Origin: Streptomyces olivaceus
GTDB lineage: Bacteria > Actinomycetota > Actinomycetes > Streptomycetales > Streptomycetaceae
NCBI RefSeq assembly: GCF_000721235.1
Contig: NZ_JOFH01000017.1
Span: 1 to 64,000 of the forward strand
Reading direction: 5' to 3'
DNA: 64,000 bases
Shown: piece by piece, positions 10,643 to 19,820 of the stretch
Layout: every line of letters starts with the position of its first letter
How positions within the stretch are numbered: position 1 is the first letter of the stretch
The notes under the pieces: model-generated
What the model saw: the letters and a program-made list of their open reading frames with translations, nothing else
What the model was told of the DNA's origin: nothing
Database searches by the model: none
Position numbers and translations under genes: made by a program

Positions 10643-11380
10643 GTGGACCTCGACCCCGCCCTCGCCGCCCTCCGCCCGCTCGGCGCCTTCTCCGTCCTGC
10701 ACGTCTCGCGGCCCGCACCTGCACGGCCGACCGCCGCCCCTCTCGCGCACGCCTACACGCCGGTGTACGAGGACCCGGCCCCCGACGTTCACCCCGACCC
10801 GCTCGGCTTCCGCGTCCGCAAGGTCGCCACGGCGCTCGGGACCACCGAGCACCGGGTCGCCGCCTCCGTGGCCCACCAGGGACTCGCGGCCCGCCTCTGG
10901 TCGGTGGCCCTGGCCTGCGCCGTCCTCTACGGGCACATCCCCGACCTGGATCCGGGTCGGCTGCACTGGGACCCCGACGCGACCGCCCCGGACGACCTGT
11001 GGCTCACCGGGGTCCACGCCCGGCCGTCGGACGCCGGCACGCTCGCGGACGCCGTGCTCACCACCCACCTCGCCCCCCTCACCGACGCCGTGCACGCCCG
11101 ATGGGGTGTGGCGGACGGGTTGCTGCGGGGCAACGCGGCCTCCGCCCTGGCCGGTGCCGGCCGGGAACTGGGCCGCTGGGCCCGCCGCCACGGCCGTACC
11201 GGGACCGCCGACCGCGCCCGGTCGCTCACCGCGGCCCTGCTCGCCCACCCCCTGCTCGCCGGGACCGGAACGCTCACCGGCACGTCCTTCCGGCGCCGCA
11301 GCTGCTGCCTGTACTACCGGGTGCCGGGCGGCGGTGTCTGCGGCGACTGCTGCTTCCGACGCCCACCGGGACAGAACTGA
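10643..11380 (+). CDS. FhuF-like (2Fe-2S)-binding ferric reductase protein
   Basis: 245 residues from the GTG at 10643. The frame is open back to an ATG at 10481, but that part is repeat-derived and neither start has a clear ribosome site. The C terminus, RRRSCCLYYRVPGGGVCGDC, gives the CC-x10-C-x2-C [2Fe-2S] signature of the FhuF C-terminal domain. The body (GFRVRKVATALGTTEHRVAAS, then WSVALACAVLYG) matches actinobacterial relatives. FhuF proteins reduce ferric iron from siderophores in the cytosol. No siderophore genes are adjacent, so that role is inferred from family only. Confidence 0.8.
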   Translation: MDLDPALAALRPLGAFSVLHVSRPAPARPTAAPLAHAYTPVYEDPAPDVHPDPLGFRVRKVATALGTTEHRVAASVAHQGLAARLWSVALACAVLYGHIPDLDPGRLHWDPDATAPDDLWLTGVHARPSDAGTLADAVLTTHLAPLTDAVHARWGVADGLLRGNAASALAGAGRELGRWARRHGRTGTADRARSLTAALLAHPLLAGTGTLTGTSFRRRSCCLYYRVPGGGVCGDCCFRRPPGQN

Positions 11381-11404
11381 CCCGGCGGATCTCCGTCCTA
11401 GCCC

Positions 11405-11496
11405 GGATCGGACCGGTCTCGTGCTCGCCGGATCGAACCGGTCTCCGTGCTCGCCTGCATCGGACCGGTTTCGTGCTCCGGATCGAACCGGCCGGG
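11405..11496 (+). repeat. Tandem repeat (four units, 23-27 bp) upstream of glgA
   Basis: Units GGATCGGACCGGTCTCGTGC, then GGATCGAACCGGTCTCCGTGC, GCATCGGACCGGTTTCGTGC and a shortened GGATCGAACCGG recur at 11405, 11430, 11457 and 11480. They fill most of the 245 bp between the FhuF-like gene and glgA. Each unit holds the near-palindrome ACCGGT. The rest of this gap shows no gene. Confidence 0.8.
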
Positions 11497-11625
11497 AGCG
11501 TCCCAGCCCGCCACAATTGGACCGAACTCCCCGCCCCTCCCGCCCTCCACGCCCCCCGCGCTCTTCCCCAGGCGCCCCGTGTGGGTGACCATGAGGGGAC
11601 CGGCCGCGAAGACGGGAGGTTCCGG

Positions 11626-12819
11626 GTGCGTGTGGGACTGCTGACCCGGGAGTACCCGCCCGACGTCTACGGCGGCGCCGGGGTCCACGTCGAGTTCCTC
11701 GCCCGCGAACTCGCCCGCCTCGTCCACCTGGACGTGCACTCCTGGGGCGAGGGACGCAGCGGGGGCGTGCTGCGCCACCGGCCCTGGTCCGCGCTGGACG
11801 GCGCCAACGACGCGCTGCGCACCCTCTCCGTGGACCTCGCCATGACCGCCGCCCTCGAAGGCCGCGAGCTGGTCCACTCCCACACCTGGTACGCCAACCT
11901 CGGCGGCCACCTCGCCAAGCTCCTGTACGGCGTCCCGCACGTGATGACCGCCCACTCCCTGGAGCCCCTGCGCCCCTGGAAGGCCGAGCAACTCGGCGGC
12001 GGCTACGCGCTGTCGAGCTGGGCCGAGCGCACCGCCGCGGAGTCCGCCGACGCGGTGATCGCCGTGTCCGGCGCCATGCGCGAGGACATCCTCGGCTGCT
12101 ACCCGGCCCTCGACCCCGCCAGGGTGCACGTCGTGCACAACGGCATCGACACGGCCCTGTACCGGCCCGACCCGGGCACCGACGCGCTGGACCGGATCGG
12201 CCTGGACCGCTCCCGCCCCTACGTCCTGTTCGTCGGGCGCATCACCCGGCAGAAGGGCGTGCCCCACCTGCTGCGCGCGGCGCGGGGCATCGACCCGGCC
12301 GCGCAGGTCGTCCTCTGCGCGGGCGCCCCGGACACCCCCGCCGTCGACGGGGAGTTCCGCGAGCTCTACGCGGAGCTGAGCCGGGCCCGGGAGGGCGTGC
12401 ACTGGATACCCCGCATGCTCCCGCGCTCCGAGGTGATCCAACTGCTGACCCATGCCGCCGTGTTCGTCTGCCCCTCCGTGTACGAGCCCCTCGGCATCGT
12501 CAACCTGGAGGCGATGGCCTGCGGTACCCCGGTCGTGGCCTCCCGGGTGGGCGGCATCCCCGAGGTCGTGACGGACGGCGAGACGGGGCTGCTCGTCACC
12601 AGGACCGGCGGTGCGGACGGGGAAGCCGGGACCGACGGCACCCGGGACGAGGACTTCGAGGCCGGGCTGGCGCGCGCTCTGGACGCCGTACTCGGCGACC
12701 CGCCGGCCGCCCGGCGGATGGGCGAGGCGGGGCGCGTGCGCGCGGTGGAGGAGTTCGGCTGGGACGCCGTCGCCCGCCGCACGGTCCGGCTCTACGAGGA
12801 GATCCTCAAGCAGGCGTAG
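11626..12819 (+). CDS. glgA: Actinobacterial glycogen synthase / maltose-1-phosphate synthase
   Basis: 397 residues from a GTG with GGGAGG 6 nt upstream; the long open frame before it has no similarity. It is a GT4 retaining glucosyltransferase with REYPPDVYGGAGVHVEFLAR at the N terminus, VHSHTWYANLGGHLAK, and FVGRITRQKGVPHLL starting the second Rossmann half. EPLGIVNLEAMACGTPVVAS is the GPGTF donor site with the catalytic Glu. The short actinobacterial GlgA family is known in mycobacteria to make maltose 1-phosphate from ADP-glucose (GlgM) for the GlgE pathway. That activity is likely here but not proved. glgC follows 50 bp downstream on the same strand and would supply ADP-glucose. Confidence 0.93.
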   Translation: MRVGLLTREYPPDVYGGAGVHVEFLARELARLVHLDVHSWGEGRSGGVLRHRPWSALDGANDALRTLSVDLAMTAALEGRELVHSHTWYANLGGHLAKLLYGVPHVMTAHSLEPLRPWKAEQLGGGYALSSWAERTAAESADAVIAVSGAMREDILGCYPALDPARVHVVHNGIDTALYRPDPGTDALDRIGLDRSRPYVLFVGRITRQKGVPHLLRAARGIDPAAQVVLCAGAPDTPAVDGEFRELYAELSRAREGVHWIPRMLPRSEVIQLLTHAAVFVCPSVYEPLGIVNLEAMACGTPVVASRVGGIPEVVTDGETGLLVTRTGGADGEAGTDGTRDEDFEAGLARALDAVLGDPPAARRMGEAGRVRAVEEFGWDAVARRTVRLYEEILKQA

Positions 12820-12869
12820 GCCGCCCGCTCCGGGGCAGTCGAGAGTGAACCAGGGTGAGGGGAGCGGCC

Positions 12870-14090
12870 ATGCGTCGTGGAGGTCCTTCGGTACTCGGCA
12901 TCGTGCTGGCGGGTGGAGAGGGCAAGCGCCTGATGCCCCTGACCGCGGACCGCGCCAAACCCGCGGTCACCTTCGGCGGTACCTACCGCCTGGTCGACTT
13001 CGTCCTGTCCAACCTGGTCAACGGCGACATCCTGCGGATCTGCGTGCTGACCCAGTACAAGTCGCACTCCCTGGACCGGCACATCACCACCACGTGGCGG
13101 ATGTCGAGCCTGCTCGGCAACTACGTCACCCCGGTCCCCGCCCAACAGCGCCTCGGCCCGCGCTGGTTCCTGGGCAGCGCCGACGCGATCCTGCAGTCCC
13201 TCAACCTCGTCCACGACGAACAGCCCGAGTACGTCGCGGTCTTCGGCGCCGACCACGTGTACCGGATGGACCCGCGGCAGATGCTCACCCAGCACATCGA
13301 GTCCGGCGCGGGCGTGACCGTGGCCGGGATACGCGTCCCGCGCGCCGAGTCCCCGTCGTTCGGCGTGATCACGCCGGGTTCCGACGGGCAGAGCGTCAGC
13401 CGCTTCCTGGAGAAGCCCGCCGACCCACCCGGCCTCGCCGACGACCCCGCATGCGTCTTCGCCTCGATGGGCAACTACGTCTTCACCACCAAGGCCCTGA
13501 TCGAGGCCCTGCAGCGGGACGCCGAGGACGAGAACTCCGTGCACGACATGGGCGGTTCGATCCTGCCCCAGCTCACCGAGCGGGGCGAGGCCGCGCTGTA
13601 CGACTTCAGCGACAACCACGTGCCGGGGGAGACGACGCGGGACCAGGGCTACTGGCGGGACGTGGGCACGCTCGACGCCTACTACGACGCCCACATGGAC
13701 CTGATCGCCGAGCGGCCCGCCTTCAACCTCTACAACCGCGACTGGCCGGTCTACACCCACTCGACCCAGCTCTCGCCGGCCCGGTTCAACGCGGGCGGCA
13801 TCGCCAGCGAGTCCATCGTCAGCGCGGGCTGCCTGATCCGGGGCCAGGTCACGCGGTCGGTACTCTCGCCGGGCGTGCGGGTGGACCCGGGCGCGGTGGT
13901 GCAGGGCTCGGTGCTGCACGACAACGTGCGCGTCGGCCGGGGCGCCGTGGTGCGCGGGGCGGTGCTGGACAAGAACGTGGAGGTGCCGCCCGGCGCGACG
14001 ATCGGCGTCAACCCGGAGCGGGACGCCGAGTTGTGCACCGTCTCCAAGGGCGGCGTGATCGCGCTGGGCAAGGGACAGCGGGTTCCGTAG
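12870..14090 (+). CDS. glgC: Glucose-1-phosphate adenylyltransferase
   Basis: 406 residues. The ATG at 12870 is favoured because GAGGGGAG lies 5 nt before it; a GTG at 12855 is in frame but overlaps that site. The enzyme makes ADP-glucose and pyrophosphate from glucose 1-phosphate and ATP. Seen are [20 protein letters not shown] (nucleotide loop with the catalytic Arg), YQYKSHSL-type [40 protein letters not shown], and the left-handed beta-helix repeats at the C terminus. It pairs with glgA upstream. The last codons lie in a 19-bp tandem repeat that continues past the stop. Confidence 0.96.
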   Translation: MRRGGPSVLGIVLAGGEGKRLMPLTADRAKPAVTFGGTYRLVDFVLSNLVNGDILRICVLTQYKSHSLDRHITTTWRMSSLLGNYVTPVPAQQRLGPRWFLGSADAILQSLNLVHDEQPEYVAVFGADHVYRMDPRQMLTQHIESGAGVTVAGIRVPRAESPSFGVITPGSDGQSVSRFLEKPADPPGLADDPACVFASMGNYVFTTKALIEALQRDAEDENSVHDMGGSILPQLTERGEAALYDFSDNHVPGETTRDQGYWRDVGTLDAYYDAHMDLIAERPAFNLYNRDWPVYTHSTQLSPARFNAGGIASESIVSAGCLIRGQVTRSVLSPGVRVDPGAVVQGSVLHDNVRVGRGAVVRGAVLDKNVEVPPGATIGVNPERDAELCTVSKGGVIALGKGQRVP

Positions 14091-14145
14091 GGCGCAGCGT
14101 GCCGTAGCGGACATCGGGTGCCGTAGGGGACAGCGGGTGCCGCAG
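14072..14145 (+). repeat. Tandem repeat (four ~19-bp units) spanning the glgC stop
   Basis: Units at 14072, 14091, 14108 and 14127 read like GGGACAGCGGGTTCCGTAG. The first contains the last codons and TAG stop of glgC; the others are in the intergenic region. This looks like local duplication of the gene end. Confidence 0.75.
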
Positions 14146-14280
14146 GCGCGGAGCGGGGGCCGCCGCCGGCGTGCGACGTCCGCGGTCCCCTCATGTCGCC
14201 TTGTCATGTCCCTGGACGCCGTGCCGGGTTCCGTGCTGTCATTCCTCTGCGCGTCCGCCGGCATGTCGGAATTCGGTGGA

Positions 14281-14292
14281 GACAACGTTGTC
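14281..14292. promoter_or_regulatory. Palindromic operator candidate upstream of GH92 gene
   Basis: GACAACGTTGTC is a perfect 12-bp palindrome with central CG, 28 bp before the mannosidase start codon. The shape is that of LacI or ROK family operators at sugar genes. It does not resemble the AAAGCGCTT sites of the LacI locus at 24.1 kb, so another regulator is implied. Confidence 0.6.
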
Positions 14293-14320
14293 AGCGTCCA
14301 GCTTCCGGAGGTCACCGCAC

Positions 14321-16639
14321 ATGAGAGCCCCCCGGCGTCTGCGGCTGTGCGTGGCCGGGGTGGTGGCAGCGTCCGCGCTGCTCACCGCCCCGGCGGCGCA
14401 GGCCGTCCCGACGACCGACCAGCACCTGACCGACCTCGTGAACCCCTTCATCGGGACGGAGAACGAGGGCAACACCTACCCCGGCGCCGCCGTGCCCTTC
14501 GGCATGGTGCAGTTCTCGCCGGACACCGGGCACAGCACCGGCTACGACCACTCCGACACCCACATCCGCGGCTTCTCCCTGGTCCACCTCTCCGGCGTCG
14601 GCTGCGGACTCGGCGGCGACCTGCCGGTCCTGCCCACCACCGGCGACGTCACCGAGACCGACTACACCAAGTACGCCGCCCCCTTCAGCCACGACGACGA
14701 GGAGGCGAGCCCCGGCTACTACCGGGTGGGCCTCGGCTCGGGCGTCGACGCGGAACTGACCGCCACCGAACGCACCGGGGTGCAGCGCTACACGTTCCCG
14801 TCCACCGACAAGGCCAACGTCCTGCTCAACGCCGGCCAGTCGCTGCACAAGAACGTCTCGACGAAGGTGGAGGTGCTGGACAGCCGCACCGTGCGCACCG
14901 CGATCACCGGCAGCGGCTTCTGCCAGGACACGAAGCCGTACACCGTCTACACGGTCACCCGCTTCGACCGCCCCTTCGCCTCCTACGGCACCTGGGACGA
15001 CGGCACGGTCACCGCCGGCGCGAAGAGCGGCGGCGACGGCGCCTACGTCCGCTTCGACACCACCGAGGACCGCACCGTCGAGGCCACCACCGCCCTGTCT
15101 TACGTGGACGCGCACGGCGCCGCGCGCAACCTCCGCGCGGAGGGCGGGCACTCCTTCGACTCCGTACGGCGCGGTGCCGAGCGCACCTGGGAGAAGCGGC
15201 TGGACGACGTCAAGGTCCGGGGCGGCGACGACACCCTGCGCCGCACCTTCTACTCGTCCCTGTACCGGTCCTTCCTCGCGCCCAACGTCGGCAGCGACGT
15301 CGACGGCCGCTACACCGGCTGGGACCAGAAGGTGCACCGGGCCAAGGGCTTCACGTACTACCAGAACTGGTCCCTGTGGGACACCTACCGCACCCAGTCC
15401 CAGCTCCTCGCCCTGCTCGCGCCCCGCGAGGCCCGGGACATGGCCGTCTCCGTCATCAAGATCGACGAGGAGAGCGGCTGGCTGCCCAAGTGGGGCTACG
15501 GCACCGTCGAGACCAACATCATGACGGGCGACCCGGTGACCCCCTTCCTCACCAACGCCTACCAGCAGGGCCTGCTGCACGGCTGGGAGGAGCGGGCCTA
15601 CCGGGCCCTGAAGAAGAACGCCGACGGCGTCCCGCCCACCGACTCGCCGGCCGTCGGCCGGGAGGCCAACCGGGAGTACCTCGCCGACGGCTTCGCGCCG
15701 TACGTCAAGGGCCGCCCGCACGCCAAGCCCGGCGACTCCGACTACGACCACGGCGCCTCCGCCACCCTGGAGTACGCCCTGTCCGACGCCATGCTCTCCC
15801 GCATGGCCCGCGACCTCGGCCACGACCGGGACGCGAAGCGCTACGCCGAGCGCGCCCAGAGCTACCGCAACGTCTTCGACGCCTCGACCGGCTTCTTCCG
15901 CGCCCGCGACGCCGAGGGCGCCTTCACCGGGCCGGCCGACCCGGCGCAGAGCGAGGGCTTCCACGAGGGCACGTCCTGGCAGTACCAGTGGATGGTGCCG
16001 CAGGACCTGCCCGGCATGATCGACCTCATCGGCGGTACCGACGCGGCGAACGAGCGGCTCGACTCCTTCTTCGCCTACGACCAACTCCTCGCGGACCCGG
16101 CGAAGACCGCCCGCGAGGTGTGGGTGAACGGGCCGTACGACTACTACAACGCCGACAAGTACAACCCGCAGAACGAGCCCGACCTCATCGCGCCGTACAC
16201 CTACCTGTCGACCGGGCAGCCCTGGAAGACGACCGACGTGGTGCACGCGGCGCTCACCCTGTTCACGGACACGCCGACCGGCATGACCGGCAACGACGAC
16301 CTCGGGACCATGTCCGCCTGGAACGTGCTGTCCTCGATCGGGATCTTCCCGATCCAGCCCGGCTACGACACCTGGGGCCTGTCCACCCCGGTCTTCGACC
16401 GCGTCGACCTCGCCCTCGACCGCCGCTACTACCCGCGCGGCGCCCTGACGATCACCGCGCCCGGCACCTCGGACACCGACCGGTACGTCCAGTCGGCCCG
16501 CACCGACGGTGCGGAGTACGCCAGGACCTGGCTGACGACGGACGCCCTGCGCTCCGTGCGGTCGCTCGCGTTCACGGTCGGCCCGCAGCCGTCCGGGTGG
16601 GGAACCTCGGCGGAGGCGGTGCCGCCGCCGCTGACATGA
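14321..16639 (+). CDS. Secreted GH92 alpha-mannosidase
   Basis: 772 residues from an ATG with GGAGG 9 nt upstream. A Sec signal of about 30 residues ends AAQA. The mature protein begins VNPFIGTENEGNTYPGAAVP and continues FGMVQFSPDTG, the hallmark of GH92. Further family blocks are SGVGCGLGGDLPVLP, NWSLWDTYRTQSQLL, TNIMTGDPVTPFLTNAY, GTSWQYQWMVPQD, and GNDDLGTMSAWNVLSSIG near the end, which carries catalytic acids. GH92 enzymes are Ca-dependent exo-mannosidases, mostly alpha-1,2, acting on fungal or yeast N-glycans. A strong terminator follows. With the intracellular mannosidases at 27-32 kb it suggests scavenging of mannose glycans, though the two loci appear separately regulated. Confidence 0.94.
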   Translation: MRAPRRLRLCVAGVVAASALLTAPAAQAVPTTDQHLTDLVNPFIGTENEGNTYPGAAVPFGMVQFSPDTGHSTGYDHSDTHIRGFSLVHLSGVGCGLGGDLPVLPTTGDVTETDYTKYAAPFSHDDEEASPGYYRVGLGSGVDAELTATERTGVQRYTFPSTDKANVLLNAGQSLHKNVSTKVEVLDSRTVRTAITGSGFCQDTKPYTVYTVTRFDRPFASYGTWDDGTVTAGAKSGGDGAYVRFDTTEDRTVEATTALSYVDAHGAARNLRAEGGHSFDSVRRGAERTWEKRLDDVKVRGGDDTLRRTFYSSLYRSFLAPNVGSDVDGRYTGWDQKVHRAKGFTYYQNWSLWDTYRTQSQLLALLAPREARDMAVSVIKIDEESGWLPKWGYGTVETNIMTGDPVTPFLTNAYQQGLLHGWEERAYRALKKNADGVPPTDSPAVGREANREYLADGFAPYVKGRPHAKPGDSDYDHGASATLEYALSDAMLSRMARDLGHDRDAKRYAERAQSYRNVFDASTGFFRARDAEGAFTGPADPAQSEGFHEGTSWQYQWMVPQDLPGMIDLIGGTDAANERLDSFFAYDQLLADPAKTAREVWVNGPYDYYNADKYNPQNEPDLIAPYTYLSTGQPWKTTDVVHAALTLFTDTPTGMTGNDDLGTMSAWNVLSSIGIFPIQPGYDTWGLSTPVFDRVDLALDRRYYPRGALTITAPGTSDTDRYVQSARTDGAEYARTWLTTDALRSVRSLAFTVGPQPSGWGTSAEAVPPPLT

Positions 16640-16671
16640 GCTGATGTGAACACAGACGGCCCATGAGGCAC

Positions 16672-16704
16672 GGCAGTCCCGCCCCTGTCCGCAGGGACGG
16701 GACT
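16672..16704 (+). terminator. Intrinsic terminator of the GH92 gene
   Basis: A 13-bp stem with one mismatch (AGTCCCGCCCCTG against its partner), a TCCG loop, and a run of four T directly after. It lies 33 bp past the mannosidase stop and separates it from the WS/DGAT gene, whose AT-rich promoter region (16705-16740) follows. Confidence 0.9.
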
Positions 16705-16804
16705 TTTACCTTATGTTAACTGTGCGTAGCGAGATCGTCCTTGACCGTAATTGTCGGAGGGCGTTTGACTGCTGGTCCATCCGTCGTCCAAGCGAGGCAG
16801 CACC

Positions 16805-18148
16805 TTGACTCCTCCCGATCCGCTCGCTCCCCTCGATCTGGCGTTCTGGAACATCGAGTCCCCCGACCACCCCATGCACCTCGGCGCCCTCGGCGTCTTC
16901 GAGGCCGCCTCGGCCACCGCGGGCGCCCACGCCGCGGACCTGCTCGCGGCCCGCGCCCCCGCGGTGCCGGGGCTGCGGATGCGGATCCGGGACACCTGGC
17001 AGCCGGGGCCGGGGCTGTGGGGCCCTCTGTCGTTCGGCGGCGCGACCCGCGAGCCCGCCCCCCGCTTCGATCCGCTGGACCATGTGCGGCTGCACGCCCC
17101 GGCCGCGGACTTCCACGCCCGCGCCGGGCGCCTCATGGAACGTCCGCTGGAGCGCGACCGGCCGCCGTGGGAGGCGCATGTGCTGCCGGGCGCGGACGAC
17201 GGCCGTTTCGCGGTGCTGTTCAAGTTCCACCACGCCCTGGCCGACGGACTGCGCGCCCTGACCCTCGCCGCCGGAATCCTCGACCCGCTGGACCTCCCCG
17301 CACCCCGGCCCCGCCCCGCCGAGCCCGCGCGCCGGCTCCTGCCCGATGTGCGCACGCTGCCCGGCAGGCTGCGCGACACGCTGTCGGACGTGGGCCGGGC
17401 CCTGGACATCGGCGCCGCCGCGGCCCTGTCCACCCTCGACGTGCGCTCCTCGCCCGCGCTGACCGCCGAGTCCTCCGGCACCCGCCGGATCGCGGGCGTC
17501 GCCGTCGACCTCGACGACGTGCACCACGTCCGCAAGACCACCGGCGGCACCGTCAACGACGTACTGATCGCGGTCGTCGCGGGCGCCCTGCGCCGCTGGC
17601 TGGACGAGCGCGGCGACGGCAGCGAGGGCGTCGCGCCCCGCGCGCTGATTCCCGTGTCCACACGCCGCCCGCGCACCGCCACCCCCCGGGGCAACCGGCT
17701 CTCCGGGTACCTGACGCAGTTGCCGGTCGGCGATCCCGACCCGCTGTCCCGCCTCGGCACGGTCCGCGCCGCCATGGACCGCAACAAGGACGCCGGTCCC
17801 GGCCGCGGCGCCGGAGCCGTCGCCCTGCTCGCCGACCACGTCCCGGCGCTCGGCCACCGGCTCGGCGGCCCGCTGGTCTCGGGAGCCGCCCGGCTCTGGT
17901 TCGACCTCCTCGTCACCAGCGTGCCCCTGCCCAGCCTCGGACTGCGGCTCGGCGGGCATCCGCTCACCGAGGTCTACCCGCTCGCGCCGCTGGCCCGCGG
18001 CCACTCGCTGGCGGTCGCCGTCTCGACGTACCGCGGACAGGTCCACTACGGCCTGGTCGCCGACGCGCAGGCGGTGCCGGACCTCGATCTCCTCGCCCGG
18101 GCGCTGGCCGCGGAGGTGGAGACCTTGCTCACGGCCTGCCGTCCCTGA
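16805..18148 (+). CDS. WS/DGAT acyltransferase (triacylglycerol synthesis)
   Basis: 447 residues from a TTG start with GAGG 7 nt before it; the start is supported by the family-typical opening PLAPLDLAFWNIESPDHPMHLG. It transfers acyl groups from acyl-CoA to diacylglycerol or long-chain alcohols at the membrane or lipid body. The active site HHxxxDG is FHHALADGLRAL near residues 139-147. GNRLSGYLTQLP and TSVPLPSLGLRLGGHPLTEVYP are the expected C-terminal motifs. From memory this is the region holding the main S. coelicolor DGAT (SCO0958). It has its own promoter gap and is followed 100 bp later by an SDR gene. Confidence 0.92.
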   Translation: MTPPDPLAPLDLAFWNIESPDHPMHLGALGVFEAASATAGAHAADLLAARAPAVPGLRMRIRDTWQPGPGLWGPLSFGGATREPAPRFDPLDHVRLHAPAADFHARAGRLMERPLERDRPPWEAHVLPGADDGRFAVLFKFHHALADGLRALTLAAGILDPLDLPAPRPRPAEPARRLLPDVRTLPGRLRDTLSDVGRALDIGAAAALSTLDVRSSPALTAESSGTRRIAGVAVDLDDVHHVRKTTGGTVNDVLIAVVAGALRRWLDERGDGSEGVAPRALIPVSTRRPRTATPRGNRLSGYLTQLPVGDPDPLSRLGTVRAAMDRNKDAGPGRGAGAVALLADHVPALGHRLGGPLVSGAARLWFDLLVTSVPLPSLGLRLGGHPLTEVYPLAPLARGHSLAVAVSTYRGQVHYGLVADAQAVPDLDLLARALAAEVETLLTACRP

Positions 18149-18248
18149 CCCCGGCGGGTTTGGATCCGCGCGCCGCGCTGAATAAAATCCGCTGTTCGAC
18201 AGCGGTCGCCCCCGGAGCGCCGCACGGCGACCAGGGAACGGCAGCGCG

Positions 18249-19796
18249 ATGACGGTGACACAGGACGACGCGGCGACCACGGACGAGGCGTCCGGGCGCG
18301 GCGCGCCCGCGGGCGAGGTGCCGACGGACGAGGCGTCCGCCTCCGCGGACGGGCCCGGCATCGACCCGGAACGGCTCGCCGTCTGCCTGAGCGTCCTGGA
18401 GGAACTCGACGGACTCGACGTCGACCACCCCGACGCCGTCCGCGTCCGCCGGGCCACCTCGCACATCTACCGCATGGTCAAGCAGCGCCGCCGCCAGGAG
18501 CGCCGGGCCGCCAAGACCGCCCACGACAAGGCCGTCACCGAGGCCACCGCCACCGGGTCGGCCGAGCGCATCGACGACGAGACCGAGGGCCTGCTGCCGT
18601 CCTCCCGCACCGAGGAGGGCACGATCGCGGGGATACTCCAGCGCCCCCGCTCCTGCTACATCTGCAAGCAGCGCTACGTCGACGTCGACTACTTCTACCA
18701 CCAGCTCTGCCAGGACTGCGCCGCCGAGAACCGGGCCCGCCGCGAGGCCCGCGCGGACCTCGGCGGCAAGCGCGCGCTGCTCACCGGCGGCCGCGCCAAG
18801 ATCGGCATGTACATCGCGCTCCGGCTGCTGCGCGACGGCGCCCACACCACGGTCACCACCCGTTTCCCCAAGGACGCCATCCGCCGCTTCAAGGCGATGG
18901 ACGACTCCGCGGACTGGCTCCACCGGCTGGAGGTGGTCGGCATCGACCTGCGCGACCCGGCCCAGGCCGTGGCGCTGGCCGACCGCGTCACCGAGCAGGG
19001 ACCGCTCGACATCCTGATCAACAACGCCACCCAGACCGTGCGCCGCCTGCCCTCCGCGTACGCCGCGCTCGTCGACGGCGAGGGCGCCCCGCTGCCCGCC
19101 GGGGAACTGCCCGCCCACGACGTCATCGGCGCCTTCAACTCCGGCGCGGTGGACGGTCTGGCCGCGCTGCCGCTCGGTGCCTCGGGGCTCGACGCGCAGC
19201 AGGTGGCCGACCTGGCGCTGGTCGCCGGGAACGCCAGCGTGGTCCGGCACCGGGAGGGCACCGCCATCGACGCCGGCGGGCTGGTCCCCGACGTCGTCGA
19301 CTCCAACACCTGGGTCCAGACCATCGAGCAGATCTCGCCGGTGGAGCTGCTGGAGACCCAGCTGTGCAACTACACGTCGCCGTTCATCCTCATCAGCAAG
19401 CTCCGGCCCGCGATGGCCGAGGCGGCGCGGCGGGCGTCCGCCGGGCGCGCCTACGTCGTCAACGTCTCCGCGATGGAGGGCGTGTTCGCCCGCGGCTACA
19501 AGGGCGCGGGCCACCCGAACACCAATGCCGCCAAGGCCGCCATGAACATGGTGACCCGGACCAGCGGCCAGGAGATGTTCGACACCGACCGCATCCTGAT
19601 GACCTCCGTCGACACCGGCTGGATCACCGACGAGCGCCCCCACTACGACAAGCTCCGCCTGGCCGACGCCGGTTTCCACGCCCCGCTCGACCTGATCGAC
19701 GGCGCCGCTCGCGTCTACGACCCGATCGTGCGCGGCGAGGCGGGCGAGGACCTGTACGGCGTCTTCCTGAAGGACTACGCACCCGGCAGGTGGTGA
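18249..19796 (+). CDS. Large SDR oxidoreductase with N-terminal Zn-knuckle
   Basis: 515 residues, twice the usual SDR length. Residues 1-130 are acidic and then basic (KQRRRQERRAAKTAHDK) and probably helical. Cys136, 139, 154 and 157 (CYIC ... CQDC) form a C-x2-C-x14-C-x2-C metal site. The Rossmann part starts LGGKRALLTGGRAKIGMYIA (cofactor loop near 179-186), then LDILINNATQT near 253. An inserted region of about 90 residues separates this from VVNVSAMEGVFARG, where the usual Tyr-x3-Lys is displaced: GHPNTNAAKAAMNM keeps the Lys but has Asn for Tyr. The substrate is unknown, and it may act differently from classical SDRs. RBS AGGGAA is weak. Confidence 0.85.
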   Translation: MTVTQDDAATTDEASGRGAPAGEVPTDEASASADGPGIDPERLAVCLSVLEELDGLDVDHPDAVRVRRATSHIYRMVKQRRRQERRAAKTAHDKAVTEATATGSAERIDDETEGLLPSSRTEEGTIAGILQRPRSCYICKQRYVDVDYFYHQLCQDCAAENRARREARADLGGKRALLTGGRAKIGMYIALRLLRDGAHTTVTTRFPKDAIRRFKAMDDSADWLHRLEVVGIDLRDPAQAVALADRVTEQGPLDILINNATQTVRRLPSAYAALVDGEGAPLPAGELPAHDVIGAFNSGAVDGLAALPLGASGLDAQQVADLALVAGNASVVRHREGTAIDAGGLVPDVVDSNTWVQTIEQISPVELLETQLCNYTSPFILISKLRPAMAEAARRASAGRAYVVNVSAMEGVFARGYKGAGHPNTNAAKAAMNMVTRTSGQEMFDTDRILMTSVDTGWITDERPHYDKLRLADAGFHAPLDLIDGAARVYDPIVRGEAGEDLYGVFLKDYAPGRW

Positions 19797-19820
19797 CACC
19801 GCGGGGCGGCCGGCGCCACC

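Noticed and set aside
14312..16246. A 644-codon open frame antisense to the GH92 gene
   Set aside because: It is a composition shadow of a certain gene: low-complexity Val/Gly/Arg-rich translation with no motif. Similar shadows lie opposite the GH38 gene (28812-31712) and the binding-protein gene (24223-26220).
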